Numbered from the stretch's first letter, positions 26,015-40,570 are shown. The stretch: 64,000 nucleotides of DNA from Merluccius polli (GCA_030340625.1 JAOPHQ010001141.1:248001-312000), one strand, 5' to 3'. Numbers and translations are program-made. Notes: generated by a model from the letters alone, not told the origin.

Positions 26015-29000
26015 TAGGGAATCATTTTTTTGTTTTGTACAACAGGAGTTATGTTTGGACGGGTAGTCAAAAACATCAATAATGTGTTGTATCCATTGTT
26101 GGACTTCTTGCTTCTCATGTGTGTGCGTTTGTGTGTGTGTGTGAGTGAGGGAATTCAATTAATGTATGTATTTATGTATGTGTGTGTTTGTATGTATAGG
26201 GCTGGGCGATATGGAAAAATGTATAATTAATCACGATAATGGGGCATTTAACACAATAGCGATAAATATCACGATATGCTTATGAATTCAAAATACCATT
26301 CTAAACAGTAACTGAAGGTCATTATATTGAAGTATATGGAGACGGAAAGTACTTAGTACTAGTTTTCTTTTCTCACTGACGTTTCATACCTCATATTTGA
26401 TCATTTTAAGGGCATATGTTCTCATCGTAAATAATTTAGACTCTAAAACTGGGTATCAATATTATTCGATATCTTCATTTCATGACGATACAATGCCAAT
26501 CAAACATGATAAACGATAATATTGAATTATTGCCCAGCCCTATGTATGTATGTATGTATGTATGTATGTATGTATGTATGTATGTATGTATGCATGTATG
26601 CATTTTATTTATTTAACCTTTATTTATCCAGGGGAACACATTGAGACCATGGACTCATTTGCGAAGGTGCCCTGGTTACAAAGCAATTCAACAGTAAATC
26701 CAATCGTAAAACTGTATAACATCATAAAACAACATCAGTAAAAATATATAAAATAGTAATCTAAATGTATATATAATAATAAAACAACAGTGATGATGAA
26801 CATTCATGGCAAGTTATTAAAAACATGCAAAGACCTCAACCTCAGAATCATTTATCACATACTTATCACACATTTCCCAATGAGAATAAGGCATCCAATT
26901 TAGTAACTTCCTGTAATTCATTCCATACCCATGGAGCACAATGGCTAAAAGCAGTTTTTCCTAGCTCTGTTTTTACTCAAGGGACCTCAAGAGTTGACCA
27001 ATCCCGAGATCTTGTCTGATAGTGACTCGAACTCTATGTGTGTAAGGTAAATAGGTAGCTTATATAGGATTGCTTTATAGATATACAGGAGCCAATGCTG
27101 CGTTCTCCTAGCTTACAGGGACGGCCAAACCACTGCCTCATAGAAATTGCAATGATGTGTTCTGCAATGGTCACCAGTATTGAAATGAAGAGCTGAGTGA
27201 TAAATAGTATCAAACTGTTTCAAAGTGGTAGGGGCAACATGCATATAGATAATGTCGCCATAATCAAGTATTGACAAAAAAGTAGACTGAACTAAAAGCC
27301 TCCTGTTAACACGTGAAAAACATGATCTATTTCTATATAAGTTTCGTCCTTTACTTTGTTGTTAGTTCATCTACACAAGTCAATTACCTTCAAAGAGCAG
27401 GAAGTAGTAAATTGCATATATTGGGTTTTTGCACTATTTAAGACAAGTTTAAGCCTTAGAAGTGAGCGTTAGATCGATTCAAAGGCTGTCTGCAAAATCG
27501 ATAGCACTCCTTCCAATGTAAAAGCAGAGGAATAAAGCACTGTATCATCAGCATAAAAGTGCACCTTACAGCCATTATCAAAAGGGACAATATTATTAAT
27601 ATACAAGGTGAAAAGTAAAGGACCTAAAATGGAACTCTGTGATATACATTGGGTTCTATTAGCATGATAGCTTGTAAACCACTGGCAGGCATTCTGATCT
27701 AGGCCAATATAGGCTAGTCTATCTATAAAAAGTGAATGGTCAACTGTATCAAAGGCTATAGACAGTTCAATAAACAGAGCAGTACATTGCTGTCCATTGT
27801 TGAGAGCACATATAATATAATTTAGGACAAGAGATGTAGCTGATACAGTACTGTGATCAGGTCTAAAACAAGACTGAAAATGATTTAAAATGCAATTTCT
27901 GCTCAGGAACAAATGGAGCTGACGATTAACAAAGGATTCAAGGGTCTTGGCTTGACACGATAGCTTGGAAATTGAGTGGTAATTGTTAAGATCCCTACAT
28001 TCACCACCCTTATGAAGTGGAAACACATGAGCAGTTTTCCAAATCTTTGGAACAATCCCGAGCTAAGAGAAAGATTACAAATGTGTGTTAAGGGCCCAAC
28101 TATAATTGAAGCAGCTTACTTCAGAAGACCAGGGTCGATAGGATCAGCACCAGCAGACTTTTTCAGGTCTATCATAGACCTGAAAAGAGTGTCACCCACT
28201 TCCAAATCAGTAAAAGAGAAACTACAAGGATTCAAATAATTTGAGATCTCTGGTCCTGATTTATAAGTCTCATTTTGATTATGTTAACCCACCTAGTTGA
28301 CGATATCAATTGGATTAATTTTATCAAATATATGGCCTGCCTTAATAAAATTACCACCACCTTGTTGTTTATGGGACCAGAGTCAGCCAATAACTGCTGG
28401 GGTGGAACTATTCCTCACTGACTTAATCATTTTTTCAAAATGTAGCTGGGTTGCCAGCATCATGTGTAAGGAATTAAGATTTGAGGATTTAGCTTTCTTG
28501 ATCATCATAGTACATCTGTTTCAAAGCTGCCTGAACAAAATCCAGTCCGAACAGCCCCAGTTTTTCTAGCTTTTGCCCAATTCCTCTCAGTGATCACTTC
28601 AGATAGCTCAAAAAACAGAGTGTCTGTCCTTAACCCATAGTCTCCTAAAGGGAGCATGTTTATCAGCAATAGAATTAAAAGTATTGGAGAAATATGCAAG
28701 GGCAGGGTCTGGATCAGATATGAGGGGCAGCCTGTCTAGATTACACATAATCAAATCATGCATGAACTCCTGGGTGTCAAAGTTCCTAAAATTCATTTTG
28801 GATATGATACGTGGGTTTGTCCTACAAAATGTCACATTCCTAATACAGGCAATAGGGCAATGATCACTGAAATCTGGAGGAAAGACTCCATGGGATGAGT
28901 ACCTCTGAGGCATATTGGTGAGTATAATGTGGATCCAAGAAGATTTCACATTAGGACGTGTTGGTGTAGTGATTAATAGTCAGGTTGAGATTAGTACACA

Positions 29001-32000
29001 TCTCTTTGAAACTATCAGATACTAGTTTTTCCCAATCAAGGTTGGTATCCCCCTTAATTAGCAATTCAGATGCTGCATAAGAAGAAAATATGTCTAGACT
29101 AAATTGTCAATGGCGCATGGGAGGGCTGAAGGGGGTCTATATCTAACCCTAAGCCTATCACTGTCACCTGCTTATTTCCCCCAAGATTTACTGACAGAGG
29201 ATGAGATTAGTACAGATACCGGAAAACATGTTTTAACATAGATAGCTACACCACCACCTTTCCCTATTCTGTCTGCTCTAAAAAGAATAAAACCATCAAG
29301 ATCTATAACATAATCTGAGAAAGATTTTTTAGCCATGACTCAGAAATTATTAAAATATCAGGGTTTGCCTATTGGATCAGAATTCTTACATTGTTTAATT
29401 TGGAGACCAGTCTTCTTACATTTGTGTAGTAGTCCTAGTCCAGGGGTCGGCAACCCGCGGCTCTAGAGCCGCATGCGGCTCTTTAGCGCCGCCCTAGTGG
29501 CTCCCTGAAGCTTTTTCAAAAATGTTTGAAAATGGAAAAAGATGGGGGAGAGAAATATATTTTTTGTTTTAATATGGTTTCTGTAGGAAAACAAACATGA
29601 CACAAACATTATTAACATTTTTCAATGCTATAAAAATGTGTAGAATAAATATTAAATTTCAACATTTCTGTCAACGAAGATTTACGTCATAGCCTGCGAC
29701 ACACGTTTCTATCAGTAAGGCGGGATGCCAGGCAGGTGGCTGTTGTAAACAAACCGGCGGCTGTGTGATGGGCCATGGATCCCAAAGGGAAAAAGAGAAA
29801 AATAACTGAGGAGAACAGAGGATTCAACGTTTCTTGGACCGAATCATTTGCATTCATTGCCAATGCGGAAGGATTAAACGGGTAAGAACACAATCCTGTC
29901 ATAGGCACATTTTTAGTAACAAAGTGGCTGTTTTTATAAAGTGATATCTGATTTTTGTCAGTATATATTTGGAATGACACTTAGGGATATTATTGTGTTT
30001 TGTTGCTCAGGTCCGAGCATAGCTGCGTTGGTTGCGTGTCAAAAGAGAAGAGGATGCTGCTTCGTTTTACTCTTGCACTGACTTGCTTGGCATTTGCACA
30101 GACGTCAAACTTGAACTGTATTAATTTGATTTTATATACTGTACCTTTTCAAAAGGCTGATGTTTTATTTTTAAAAATGTAGGCTGCGTTTTATTGCACT
30201 CTGTTGCCCAGATAAGGGGCACGTTATGCACGTTCCGTTTTGTTGTTGTTTTTTCGAATCCTGAAAATAAAAACATCAAAAATCTGATTTCTTTATTGCA
30301 TTTCTTTAATTTCATCAAAGCAATGAAACATAATTCATTAATATTGTAATGAAGTTAAACTTGAGGCGGCATCGCACAACAGAGTAGTCACGTGGTGCGT
30401 CATTCTCTACAGGATGCACTGCAGGAAAAATAAACATTTAATCATGAAGGCTCATTATGTATTTGTAGTTAACTTAGTCATTTCGATAGTAGGCTAATAT
30501 AGCTACTATAGATACATACAGCATGTGTTGCCTTCAATATAAGGCTTCTATAAGGCTTTTATTTTTTTGCGGCTCCAGACATATTTGTTTTTTTGGTCCA
30601 ATATGGCTCTTTCAACATTTTGGGTTGCCGACCCCTGTCCTAGTCCATCTCGATTTAAAAACTGACGCCGAAGAGAGGAGGCTCCGTATCTGACACAACT
30701 GAGATACACTTTGTTATAGGCACAGATATTTAATTGTTGTAGAATGAGCGACAATGACTGACAATGTTTGGCATGTTTTGGTGGCGGTGGTTTGTTATTA
30801 ATAATAACAGAGGTAGGATAGACTGGAAGAGGACCAGGCTCAGCCAGAGAAATAGAGGGCTGTGCCTTGGAAGAGAGAGCACCTGAAGTACACACAATTG
30901 ATACAGAATTTAAAGCCTGGTCTCTACAATGTCAAACTGAAAAAGCCACACAGTGAATGAGATTTGATATCAGCTTGTTAGTTTCTTCACTATTTGGGTG
31001 AATACCGTCTTTTTTGTAGAGATCTCTCCTGTGCCAGAAAGAGTCAAAGTTGTTTATGGAGCCTTGGCCTGTTGCAGTACAGAAATTCATTAGCCAGCTG
31101 TGCAGGCTGTAAAGGCAACTAAAGCGCTCTGAGCTCTTACCTAGAGATGGAATGGGGCCAGCATTTTTTGCTCAGGCTCTCAATAGTTAGGATGAGAAAC
31201 ACAGTCATATTGTAGCTTCGTTGGTTGGCTTGCCATGACGTCATTCGTTCCAACATGCACAATAACAGTGTGGACAGTTGGATGGGAATCCAATAAGGCT
31301 GGAATGTATGTAGAGGCATCAGAAACTTTACATCCAGAGAAACAATACGTTATGCCACAGAGGAGCTTGACATACCAGGAGATGGAGTCGCCAATCACGA
31401 GTATCTCGAGTTGACCGTTTAGGCAACCTCCAGGGGGAGATAACAGTCTACCTCAAACAGAGGGATAGAGATGCATCCTTTCCCCCTTTACCACTAAGGA
31501 CCAGCTGTGGGAGGGACGTGGGCCTTCGACCAGGTCTCCAAGCTTCTCTGGTTCGGGGTGGACTGCAGTTAACCGAGAACAGAGTTGAGCTTTGCGATGT
31601 AGATCTTTGATCAAAGACTCTATGGATTGTAGCTCTGCTTTAATGCAGGGGAGTTCAATAGCAATCACCATTTGCTGGTTTGTTTACAGTAGCTTAGTCA
31701 CCAGACTAACGGCGAGCCTGGCTAAACTGGCAGCCGGGACAGCTAGTCCAATATATGATTGGCATCAACGGAGTAAAGTAGGGCATCAGAGAGTAAGGAG
31801 ATGTAGATCCACTATAGTTCTTGTGGAAAACAGACTAAAAACTAAAAACAGATGTCCAAAAGTCACTTAGTAGTTTGTTTGGCTCAGCCACCAGGCTAAC
31901 GGCTTATACACACAATGAAAACCATACAGACTCAAGCAGACGTGTGCGTCTGATACAGTAACACGCAGATGGCGGAAGGGGGAGGAGTATAAGGTATAAG

Positions 32001-35000
32001 CCTGCTCAGAGCTTGCCACTGGGTGACTATTTCAGTCGCCCAATTGCAGGGAATTGCCAGGGAATTCCACGGAATTCTGGGTTTTCAAAGAACTACAAGT
32101 GCTTTCTCAGAGCCCTGAGCCCCTCCCCCCCAGCAAAATCACCCTGACCAATCAGCTTGGAGTTTGGCTGAAGAGCTACATGAGATTTTACAATGGCTTC
32201 TAGCAATGAATACCAATCTATGGATCAAATGAGGACCAACTATAGCCAAGTCATACTGCAGTGTAAGGAATGACGGATATTTTTTTGAGCCAGAATACAC
32301 AGAAGAGGAAAACTTACAAAGGAGACGGCAGCAGTCAAATGTGCATGCCGTTCTGCCTTTAGCGTCTCTTATTCAAGTAATAAATTATCGCATGGACAAA
32401 TGGTTTTACGGTTATGTTTATAAATACAGTAGAGTTTAGTTTACTAGTGCACTTTCAGCTCATTCAATGAATAAAGTAGCAATGCTTGTATACATGCAGC
32501 ACGGACGTTTGCAAATAAGTTTATTAAAGTACCATTTTCAGAGTTTACTCATGTAGTGTTAGCGAAACCAAACCACAGCATGCTCACGAAGGTTACAGTC
32601 TGGCATTTTTACTGTGTAGACGAGGATTATACTAGTCGATATACAGTGATGGGCAGTAGCGTCGCTACTAGCTTAACTACATTTGTCAGTAGCTGGTCGG
32701 TAACGTCGCTATTTACAAAACCAAGTAACTTTTCAGTAGCTAAGCTCTTTTATTGATCAAGTAGCGCGGTAGCGTCCTCGAAAGCTACTTTCTCCTGGAC
32801 ATTTCTGATGTTCATACAACAGCGTTTCCTTGCAGCCATCAACACACACAAGAAGAAGACGTTTGAAGATGTTTGTGTGTCCACGACAACAAGCCGGGTA
32901 CAAGCGCATGCGTAGGCTTTGGTGACGACACGCACGCACACACACACACACACACACGCACTCACACGGAGCCACTGGAGGGGAAAGACAGGATGGCAGA
33001 GAGCCCAAGTGCCGAAGGGTCTGAACCTGAACATGCTCATGTGGCACCGTGGCCTTCAAAAGTACGTCACTTTAGTCGAGACAAGTGAGAAGAAATATAT
33101 TTTCAGATGCCTTCTTTGTAATCCAAAGAAAAAGTTCCTGTCGACGTCAAAGACGTCAGAGGGCATTCTTGCTTAAATAGAGCAGTTCATTTGCTCTGAT
33201 TCACATTTGTTATGTGTCTATTGGGCTGTTGTTAAATAACAGTTCTTAGATGTTAATTTGTAAACTAAACTCGTGCCTTTGTCCTATCCAGGGTCATTGC
33301 TATCATTTTTCCTTACCTTATTTATTTTATTTACAATTTCAAAAGGCATTCTCATGTAACTAGAGCTAAAAATGTGTTCTGATTTGTCTTTGTGTTTTGG
33401 GCTATTGTTCAATAAATATCTAAACATATTTTAGCCTTTACCTGACTGATAACTTTATCTGTTGATCACTGAAATTGCATTGATTTAGCATGCAGTTTGT
33501 TTAATAGAAAGTAGCTATAATGTAGCAAGCTACTTTTGACAGATTTTTGTAACTTAGCTTGCTACATTTTTATGGGTGGTAGCTTCTGTGTAGTGAAGCT
33601 GAATTTATTGGAGAGTAGCTGGTAGCTTAGCTCACTACACATATCAAGTAGCTTGCCCGCCATCACTGTCGATATATATCAGTCAGCGATGATATACGAT
33701 ATAAACCCACCGGCTGATGTGGAAGTGGGACCTGGCACAATCTCCGTTATCAACTGTTACAGACCATGGATATATAATAATAATATATTATTATTGAAAT
33801 GCAAATAAGGACATGCATTTACTTTTGTCGTGTTGGGCTCCATTACAGCTAACCACTGTTTTACAACACTCAATAGTTACATGTGACGTGTGATGGCAGC
33901 CCTTTTTGCAGCTCAATGTCCTGTACAACCAAGCACAATACAATGAAACGGTATGATGTTATCCACATAGTGCACAGGTTGACAAATATAAAATACAAAA
34001 CAGCCAAGCTTATATCTGCATCTCAGACCGCTCTCTCATCCAGATGTAAACAAGTTCCCATTGGCCGATTCACGCTTGCGCCGCAATGCACCATGGACGT
34101 TGCAGTAAATTGATGATATTACACAACTCTCATCTGTAGTTTATTCTGAGCGTGTTTGTTTGGGTTTTCGGTACACTTGGGACACTATGATGACACTATG
34201 AGTTAATAAAAATGTGGCTGTGCCGGTGGAATGTCACTTTAACTTCACTTAACTACATTACAAAAAAATGATACTTTTTGCTCCAATACATTGCAGTGGA
34301 TTCATCGTTACTCACTACAAAGTAAAATCTGAAAGTAATTGTCTGATCATGCTAATCCTTACAGACTTCTGTACTGTTTAGTATTTTGCGTATGCGTGCA
34401 AATAACTGCTGATCTCACTGACAATTTGAGGCACATCAAGCCCAAATTATTTGCTGGAAAATCACAACCGCATGTCCGTAAGCTACATTGAAAGCAGCAG
34501 TATGAACACATCCTCCTCATCTACTAGCGGTAGTGTAGCATCCTCCTCATCCACTAGCGGTAGTGTAACATCCTCCTCATCCACTAGCGGTAGTGCCACT
34601 AGTGGATGACTACTGAAAACAAACACCCATGACCATAGTTTTACGTTGCACGGCGTTTGTCGCTCGACTGGTCGTGACTGTTTTCCACAGATGGCGCCCG
34701 CTTGTTTTTGTGAAGGCACTGGCTTTCTAAACTTTATTTTTAATAAACTGTCTGTACACTTACAAAGTTCTCAATGCTTTGTTTTACATGTATGGACCCT
34801 CATTATGCTACCCTGGAAGTGTGGTGCGATTTTGAGCCTTGTTAGTGGTATAGAATTGCAATTTATTTTACATGAATATCTGCCCCCACAGCTAGCGTTA
34901 TAAGCTAATTAGCGGTTTTCGAGAACTTTGGTTACATTTGACTAGAATGAAAACTGATCCCAGAGAACAGTCTCATTTTGCGCTGGAATTGTCCTTTAAC

Positions 35001-38000
35001 TGACACCTGTATTCCTACAGACGGACACTCTTACCCTCCATGCTTCACAATGAAAGAGACACATCGCCGTCCCCACAACTAATATTACACACACACACAC
35101 ACACTTAAACTAATGTGGTGGAGAATCACTGCATGACAAAGCAATGAACATCACAACCTCTGCAGCTGTGAGATAATTTCTCATGCTCAGCATGACACTG
35201 ATAGGCTGAGAGCATGTCAGATGAATAGGGCTTCCCATACGCAAGGCCGGATTAACCATAGGGGCAACTGGGCAATTGCCCAGGGGCCCACGACATCTAA
35301 AGGGCCCAGGGCAGTGAGGGCATACTGCATATCAACATATCTGGTTATCTCTCGCTTCTATGTTAAACTGTCCGCCGGAGCCGTTGCGCTGCACCTATAC
35401 AGAGTGCTCGAAGTGGGCTGGTACTCCCTTTGGCGTACCGGCACTTTTTCTTGCGTACCGGCACTTGTCACAGGCTGCCGGTACTCTACTCTGCCCTAAC
35501 CCCCCTACGTCGGTCATAGCTCCGGGGTGGGTTACGATCGCGCGCCCCCCCGTTGGTCGTAGGTCCGCGGTGGGTTACGATCGCGTGCACCCCCCCCCCC
35601 CCCCCCCCCCCCGTCGGTCGTGGGTCCGGGGTGGGTTACGATCGCGCGCACCCCCCTTTTTTTTCTCTAAAAAATCTGAATTTTACAATGGCTTACTGAT
35701 TTGCACGCATCGCTTATAAGTGAATAAGGGAGTACTGGTACTTTTTCCACTTTAAGCACTGCCTATACAGTCTATGCACTGCCCCTGGCTGCCTCTGACT
35801 GTGACCGTGAGCTGAGACCCTCTCCTCATTGGTCAGCCCATATGAGGCGGGTCAAAGGTGACGCCAATCAACGTGCACTGAGCAGGTTGCGTGACGTCAA
35901 GCGCCTCTACACAACTCAAAAATTGAAAACAGGGAGAAGCTAAGTGGGAGCGCGAAACGGAATTTAAAAAAGGACATCAGAAACGCAGAAAATTTAAAGT
36001 ATATACCGAAAATAGGTAATTTCTTCACTACAGTTAGCGTTACCAACTATTCTGCTAAGGCATCTTCCGTCAACGAGGACAGCTCAGCTAGCCAGGACAT
36101 TTCTTCACTGCCGGCGCAAGCTAATGTTCACAGCCCGGAGAGCGAAGAGCCGACAGATCTGGATGGTTCCTTGTCAGACAAACTTATTCAGTTCAAGCAC
36201 TTTGTGCAGAATGAGACTTCACCTGTACAGCTGCTGCAAGCTCTTGAGAGACATGGACTTAAGACACCGTTTCCAAATGTTTATGTTGCACTAAGACTGT
36301 TTTTAACCTTGCCTGTGTCTAACTGCAAAGGTGAGAGTTCGTTTTCTGTTTTGAAACGAGTAAAAAATGAGCTGAGGACCAAAATGTCACAGACACGGCT
36401 CTCTGCACTTTCTCTCTTGGCCATCGAACATGAACTTGTTAGTGCCCTAGATTTTGAAGATATTGTACACCAGTTTGCACATTCAAAGTCCAGAAAAATA
36501 CCAGTGTAAGATGTGTTTGCCAAATGAAATAAAGCATTTCAAATTTAAACATGCACTTCCCCATTATTTAGGATTCAAATTGTGTATTTTGCCAGATTAT
36601 GTAGCATTTCTTTTTGTCTTGTCTAATTGAGAGAAATTGACAGATTTCCAAATGTTTATCTTGCACTAAAATGTTTAACCCTTGCCTGTCTTGTAGGAAT
36701 TGTGATGTGACCGGTTGTTTTCTGTTTTAAAACAAGTTAAAATGAGCTTAGGAGCAGATGATACTGCATTTTATTTATTTTTTCCTTGTGGTGGCTCCAT
36801 GAAAATGCTGTAAATTGTTTATTGTTGTTGACAGAAAACAGGCAGATTTCAAAATGTTTATATTGCACTATAACTTGATTGTCCTGTTGAATTCTGAGGT
36901 GACGGGGATTTCTGTTTAAAATGAGCTGAGGACCAAAATGTTACTTGATTCTAGGAGATTATGGATTTTTGTTTGTGTCTTGTCTGTGGACTTCCTCTGC
37001 GATGGCTCTATCAGTTCAATACATTTGTGTTGGGAATATGTGTTGTTAAATAAATATTGGATGCTTTGAACGTGGTTGCTTATTTATTTTTTTGTGAAAA
37101 ATCCCTCCCTATGTAGTGGGTCAATTGTGCCAGATTATACTGATGCTGATGTGTTTTATTTTCATAACATCATATGTGAGTGAGTGGCCTTGACAAGAGG
37201 ACATAGTGGTGCATTTGTAGTTCTATTAGCATCTGTACATCAAAATGCACTTGCTGACAGTTAGTTATTGAAGTATTGAGTATATTTACTGTATATTACT
37301 GTAATGTATTCTGTATTTTGCCAATTATGGTGATCCTGGGGTCGTGATGATGGGGCCCTTGAATATTGTTGCCCAGGGTACAGCGAAGTGTTAATCTGGC
37401 CCTGAGTACTAGTACATTTATTCCAAATTGGAAGGGAGACCCGCATAGTGAAAATACCTTATAACCAAATATCATACCATATATCCAAAGATCAGGTTTT
37501 TGGAGTGTCAGCTGAATATTTAAGTGTGACTGGAAAACAGAAGAAAACAGGAGAAAACAGTGAATGGGTATGTAGGCTTTAACCTCATCCGCGTGTCGTT
37601 CTGTCATGTTATGGCGCTGAAGGAAAACTCTGGTCCCATAACAAATCTTGTTCTGTTAACAACTCACCCACATCAGCTTGCATCAGCTTCTACGGCTTAT
37701 ATAAAGTGAAACCAAGTGTAGTCTAATCTAGCCTTGTTGTGGTATATGTTTCATGTCTTTTCATCTCTGTTTCCTCATTATCTTGATGCAAACTTAATTA
37801 ATAAGATATTCATTCAGTATTTATAGCTTGTTTCCCCAAAAATTATACTCATGGGATGCAGGACATGGCTGTGGGGGTAGCCATGCCACTTCTCTGCTTC
37901 AGAGAGCTGGGATCAATTTACCATGACGCCAGTGAAAGGCATGTATGGACTTATCACCAACGACCTCATTCAAAAAGGATACCTCCTTAAGCAGATGGTT

Positions 38001-40529
38001 GGCTCTTGGTGGTTGGTAGAAGGAAACTCATCATATTGGGAAAATAAATCCCAATATGATGGTCCAAACAGGTCAAGTATCTAGTGTACCTGACCATCTG
38101 ACCTGGCTGTGAAATCCAGCAAGCGTCATATAAAATAGTGTAAAAATGTGCGTATGTGACATTTTTTTAAAATTAGAAAACAATGTATAGCAAACCCTAA
38201 TCTGAAATAACTACTTGCATCGGTGGATAGATGGATGGATGGATGCAAGAAGGGCAAAGCCAGTCTTTTTGTCTGGTGAAACAACAAGGGACGTGTTATT
38301 GAAAAGGGGGCTATTGAATACTTGTATCTCTGTGGGCCTGACTGGCAGGTCCTACTCAAGTGTCAACCGCATTCAGAGAGCCTGTTGTTGTCCCAGCCGG
38401 TTGACATGTTCAGGGACACAGATAGGAATATATGTGGAGAGAGGAGGAGGAGGCATTTCTCAAACCTTTTAAATAGCAGCAAATAAAATAGCAAGTTGTA
38501 TGATTTTTATGTTTTGAAAGTGTTTCCCGTTTAATACACTATTCAACCATTAACATTTTTTCTTTAACTGTTTATTTAAGACTCTGCCACTTTGGGTCAA
38601 GCCTCTGGTCCTCTGTGTACTTTGTCTGGTCACTGTGGCAAGGCCTACATCCTGATGCTCTGGACTGCAGCACACATTTGAGGGCCGCCCCTGGCACCAG
38701 ACTCAGAATCACTTGTGATTTCCAAATCCAGTGATCTGCAACTTTTGACTCTTTTAAAAGGCAGATTTTGCTCTGTCTCTACCATAGGGCAAGCAGCCTT
38801 CAAGCACCACCAAGCACCCCCCACCAAGCTTGTTGCTTGTGAGAGTTTACGATGTTGTCGACACGTCTGCCAGTGCTCACTGAATGTTGTTTATCTAATC
38901 AATTGGCCGATCGTGTTGCAGCGTCGTACTATAATAGTTTTCCGCTGTGTCATACTATGGTCATTTACATTAGAGAGTTTGATGTTCAAGGCAGTCATCA
39001 TCGACATCCCTCTTTTTTGCTTACGGACCAGTTTGTTTGTTTTTACTGAAGGCTGAAGCTCTGCATGTATATTTAGCTGTCATTAGTCTCACAATAGCCG
39101 TGGCCCCCCATCAGTGTGATCTACTGCGGAACTTGTATTCATTAAAAGGTCATCGTTGTTTGGAGTCAACAGAGCAGTCATAAAAATGTGATTGATGAGG
39201 CGAATAATGAATCCAGCTGTTACTGTGGAAACCTGCTGACGCTAAAGGACTTTTGGAACCTGTACTACGGTACTCTATGAGCCAGATGTAAGGTAGCCGT
39301 GGCGATGGTGGCATGGAGCGAGAGCTCAGCCCTCTCCCCGTCTACCAGCAAAACCGAGATGTCTTTGATGTCTGGGGGTCTGCAGGGTCTCAACGGTTTC
39401 CAAAAGCCGTCGCTTGGCAGTTGAGTTGTTTTTAAGAAACAAGAAGTGGCTTCAAGCTTCAAGCATTTTCCCCCAGACTGCTTGATCTGTCTTAGTACAG
39501 ATCGCTGTGGGAGGCCTTTTTGTTTTGGTCTCAGTGAGTGTCAGATGTCATTGAAAACAGAGGTCTCAAAGTCGAAGCCTTCTCTTCAGTGCTGAGGCAG
39601 CATGACAAGTCTCTTAACCCTGATCCTGGGATGTGTTTTGCGCCTGCAGTGTATTGGTAAGATGTGAATGTAGTCAGTTGCAGAATCTTCATCTTCATGC
39701 TGCTGCATCAAGCCTTTATTAACAATCAGCGCTTTGTGTTTTGTGTCATTTTGACGCATAGACCAGTATTGATAGTCATTGACTCTCACACTTGATGATG
39801 ATATATCTGGGATGAAGAAGGTGGATGATATAATGAAGAAATTCCACTACATTCAGACAGTGTCACATGTAATGTTTGAATGCTTGAGTGTCTAGAATTG
39901 GATTTGTGTATCTTTTATCTTCTTCATATCATTCCACTGCCTACATCTAAGCAGGCAAATAACAACAACAACAACAACAACAACAACACATGGCATAATT
40001 TCCAACATGCCATGACTGAATCTGCTGATCAAGCCATTTCCATCGTATTTATATCCTGACAGCTTGCCTCTCTGTTACCGCCAGCTTGTCAAACCTGCCA
40101 ACTCTTAGCTCATTCACATGCTAACTTTTTGTTGCTGCAGTGCTAATCATATCAATGCATTCATTGCATGTGGGAAATCTAAATGTGCAGAAGCAGCTTG
40201 CTAGGGAGCATTGTCCTTTGGCAGTAAAAATTGATTGTCTAGCTAGCAAGCGATCTTGAAGGCATGGTCGCTGACTGTCCCAGAGACGAATGGGACTCAG
40301 GACAGGGAGGGGCTGCGACAAGGCCAGTAACAGGCACACACGCAAGCTAACCTGTGCACAGTCAAACCTGTGAGCACACATACACACACTGGTAGCACAC
40401 ACACACCCATACACACCTTTAGTACAAGAACCGGAGGTTCACAGTTTCGCACACTCCTCCCCGCCCACAGGAAAACAATCACTTATTTTGATTGTTTGCA
40501 GCCAAAGCACTCAGCAGAATACAAATGTG

Positions 40530-40570
<41 letters not shown>

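Larger units (their letters stand above)
25664..26195. other. dtx1: dtx1 intron 1, paired CA/GT arrays
   Basis: Holds a (CA)n at 25829-25898 and a (GT)n at 25952-26007 in opposite orientation, about 55 bases apart, which could form a long hairpin. No gene seen. Confidence 0.8.
26542..31900 (-). mobile_element. Degraded LINE (CR1/L2-group-like), interrupted by a hAT
   Basis: Reading on minus from about 31.9 kb: a coiled-coil-prone segment, an esterase-like ORF1 (GDS and GTND motifs), an AP endonuclease region (ANPDILIISESWL, GKGGGVAIYVK, SDHCP), a reverse transcriptase (YADD), a 3' UTR with the fish-type 'TTTATTTAACCTTTATTT' tail (26602 on plus) and a terminal (TACA)n-type repeat at 26542-26590. 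Many frameshifts and stops show that it is dead. A hAT (29441-30637) is inserted near the ORF1/ORF2 junction. An esterase ORF1 is known from the CR1/L2 group, which is why I prefer that assignment. The exact 5' end is unclear. Confidence 0.78.
35242..37404. mobile_element. hAT-type transposon with internally deleted transposase
   Basis: Left end CAAGGCCGGATTAACC at 35242; the reverse complement of the right end (37404) reads CAGGGCCAGATTAACAC. Both run on into GGGCAA and GGGGCCC blocks. This is a well-known hAT terminus in fish. Flanking 8-mers do not match (CCCATACG and AGTACTAG), so no target duplication survives or one end has been replaced. It contains transposase N- and C-terminal parts fused in one frame (35937-36509) and a composite GC-rich insertion at about 35390-35670. 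Confidence 0.8.

Noticed and set aside
40169..40176. TGTGGGAA, an RBPJ (Notch) site-like motif in dtx1 intron 1; another at 51985 in ccdc92
   Set aside because: An 8-mer is expected about twice by chance in 64 kb on both strands, which is what is seen; no clustering.
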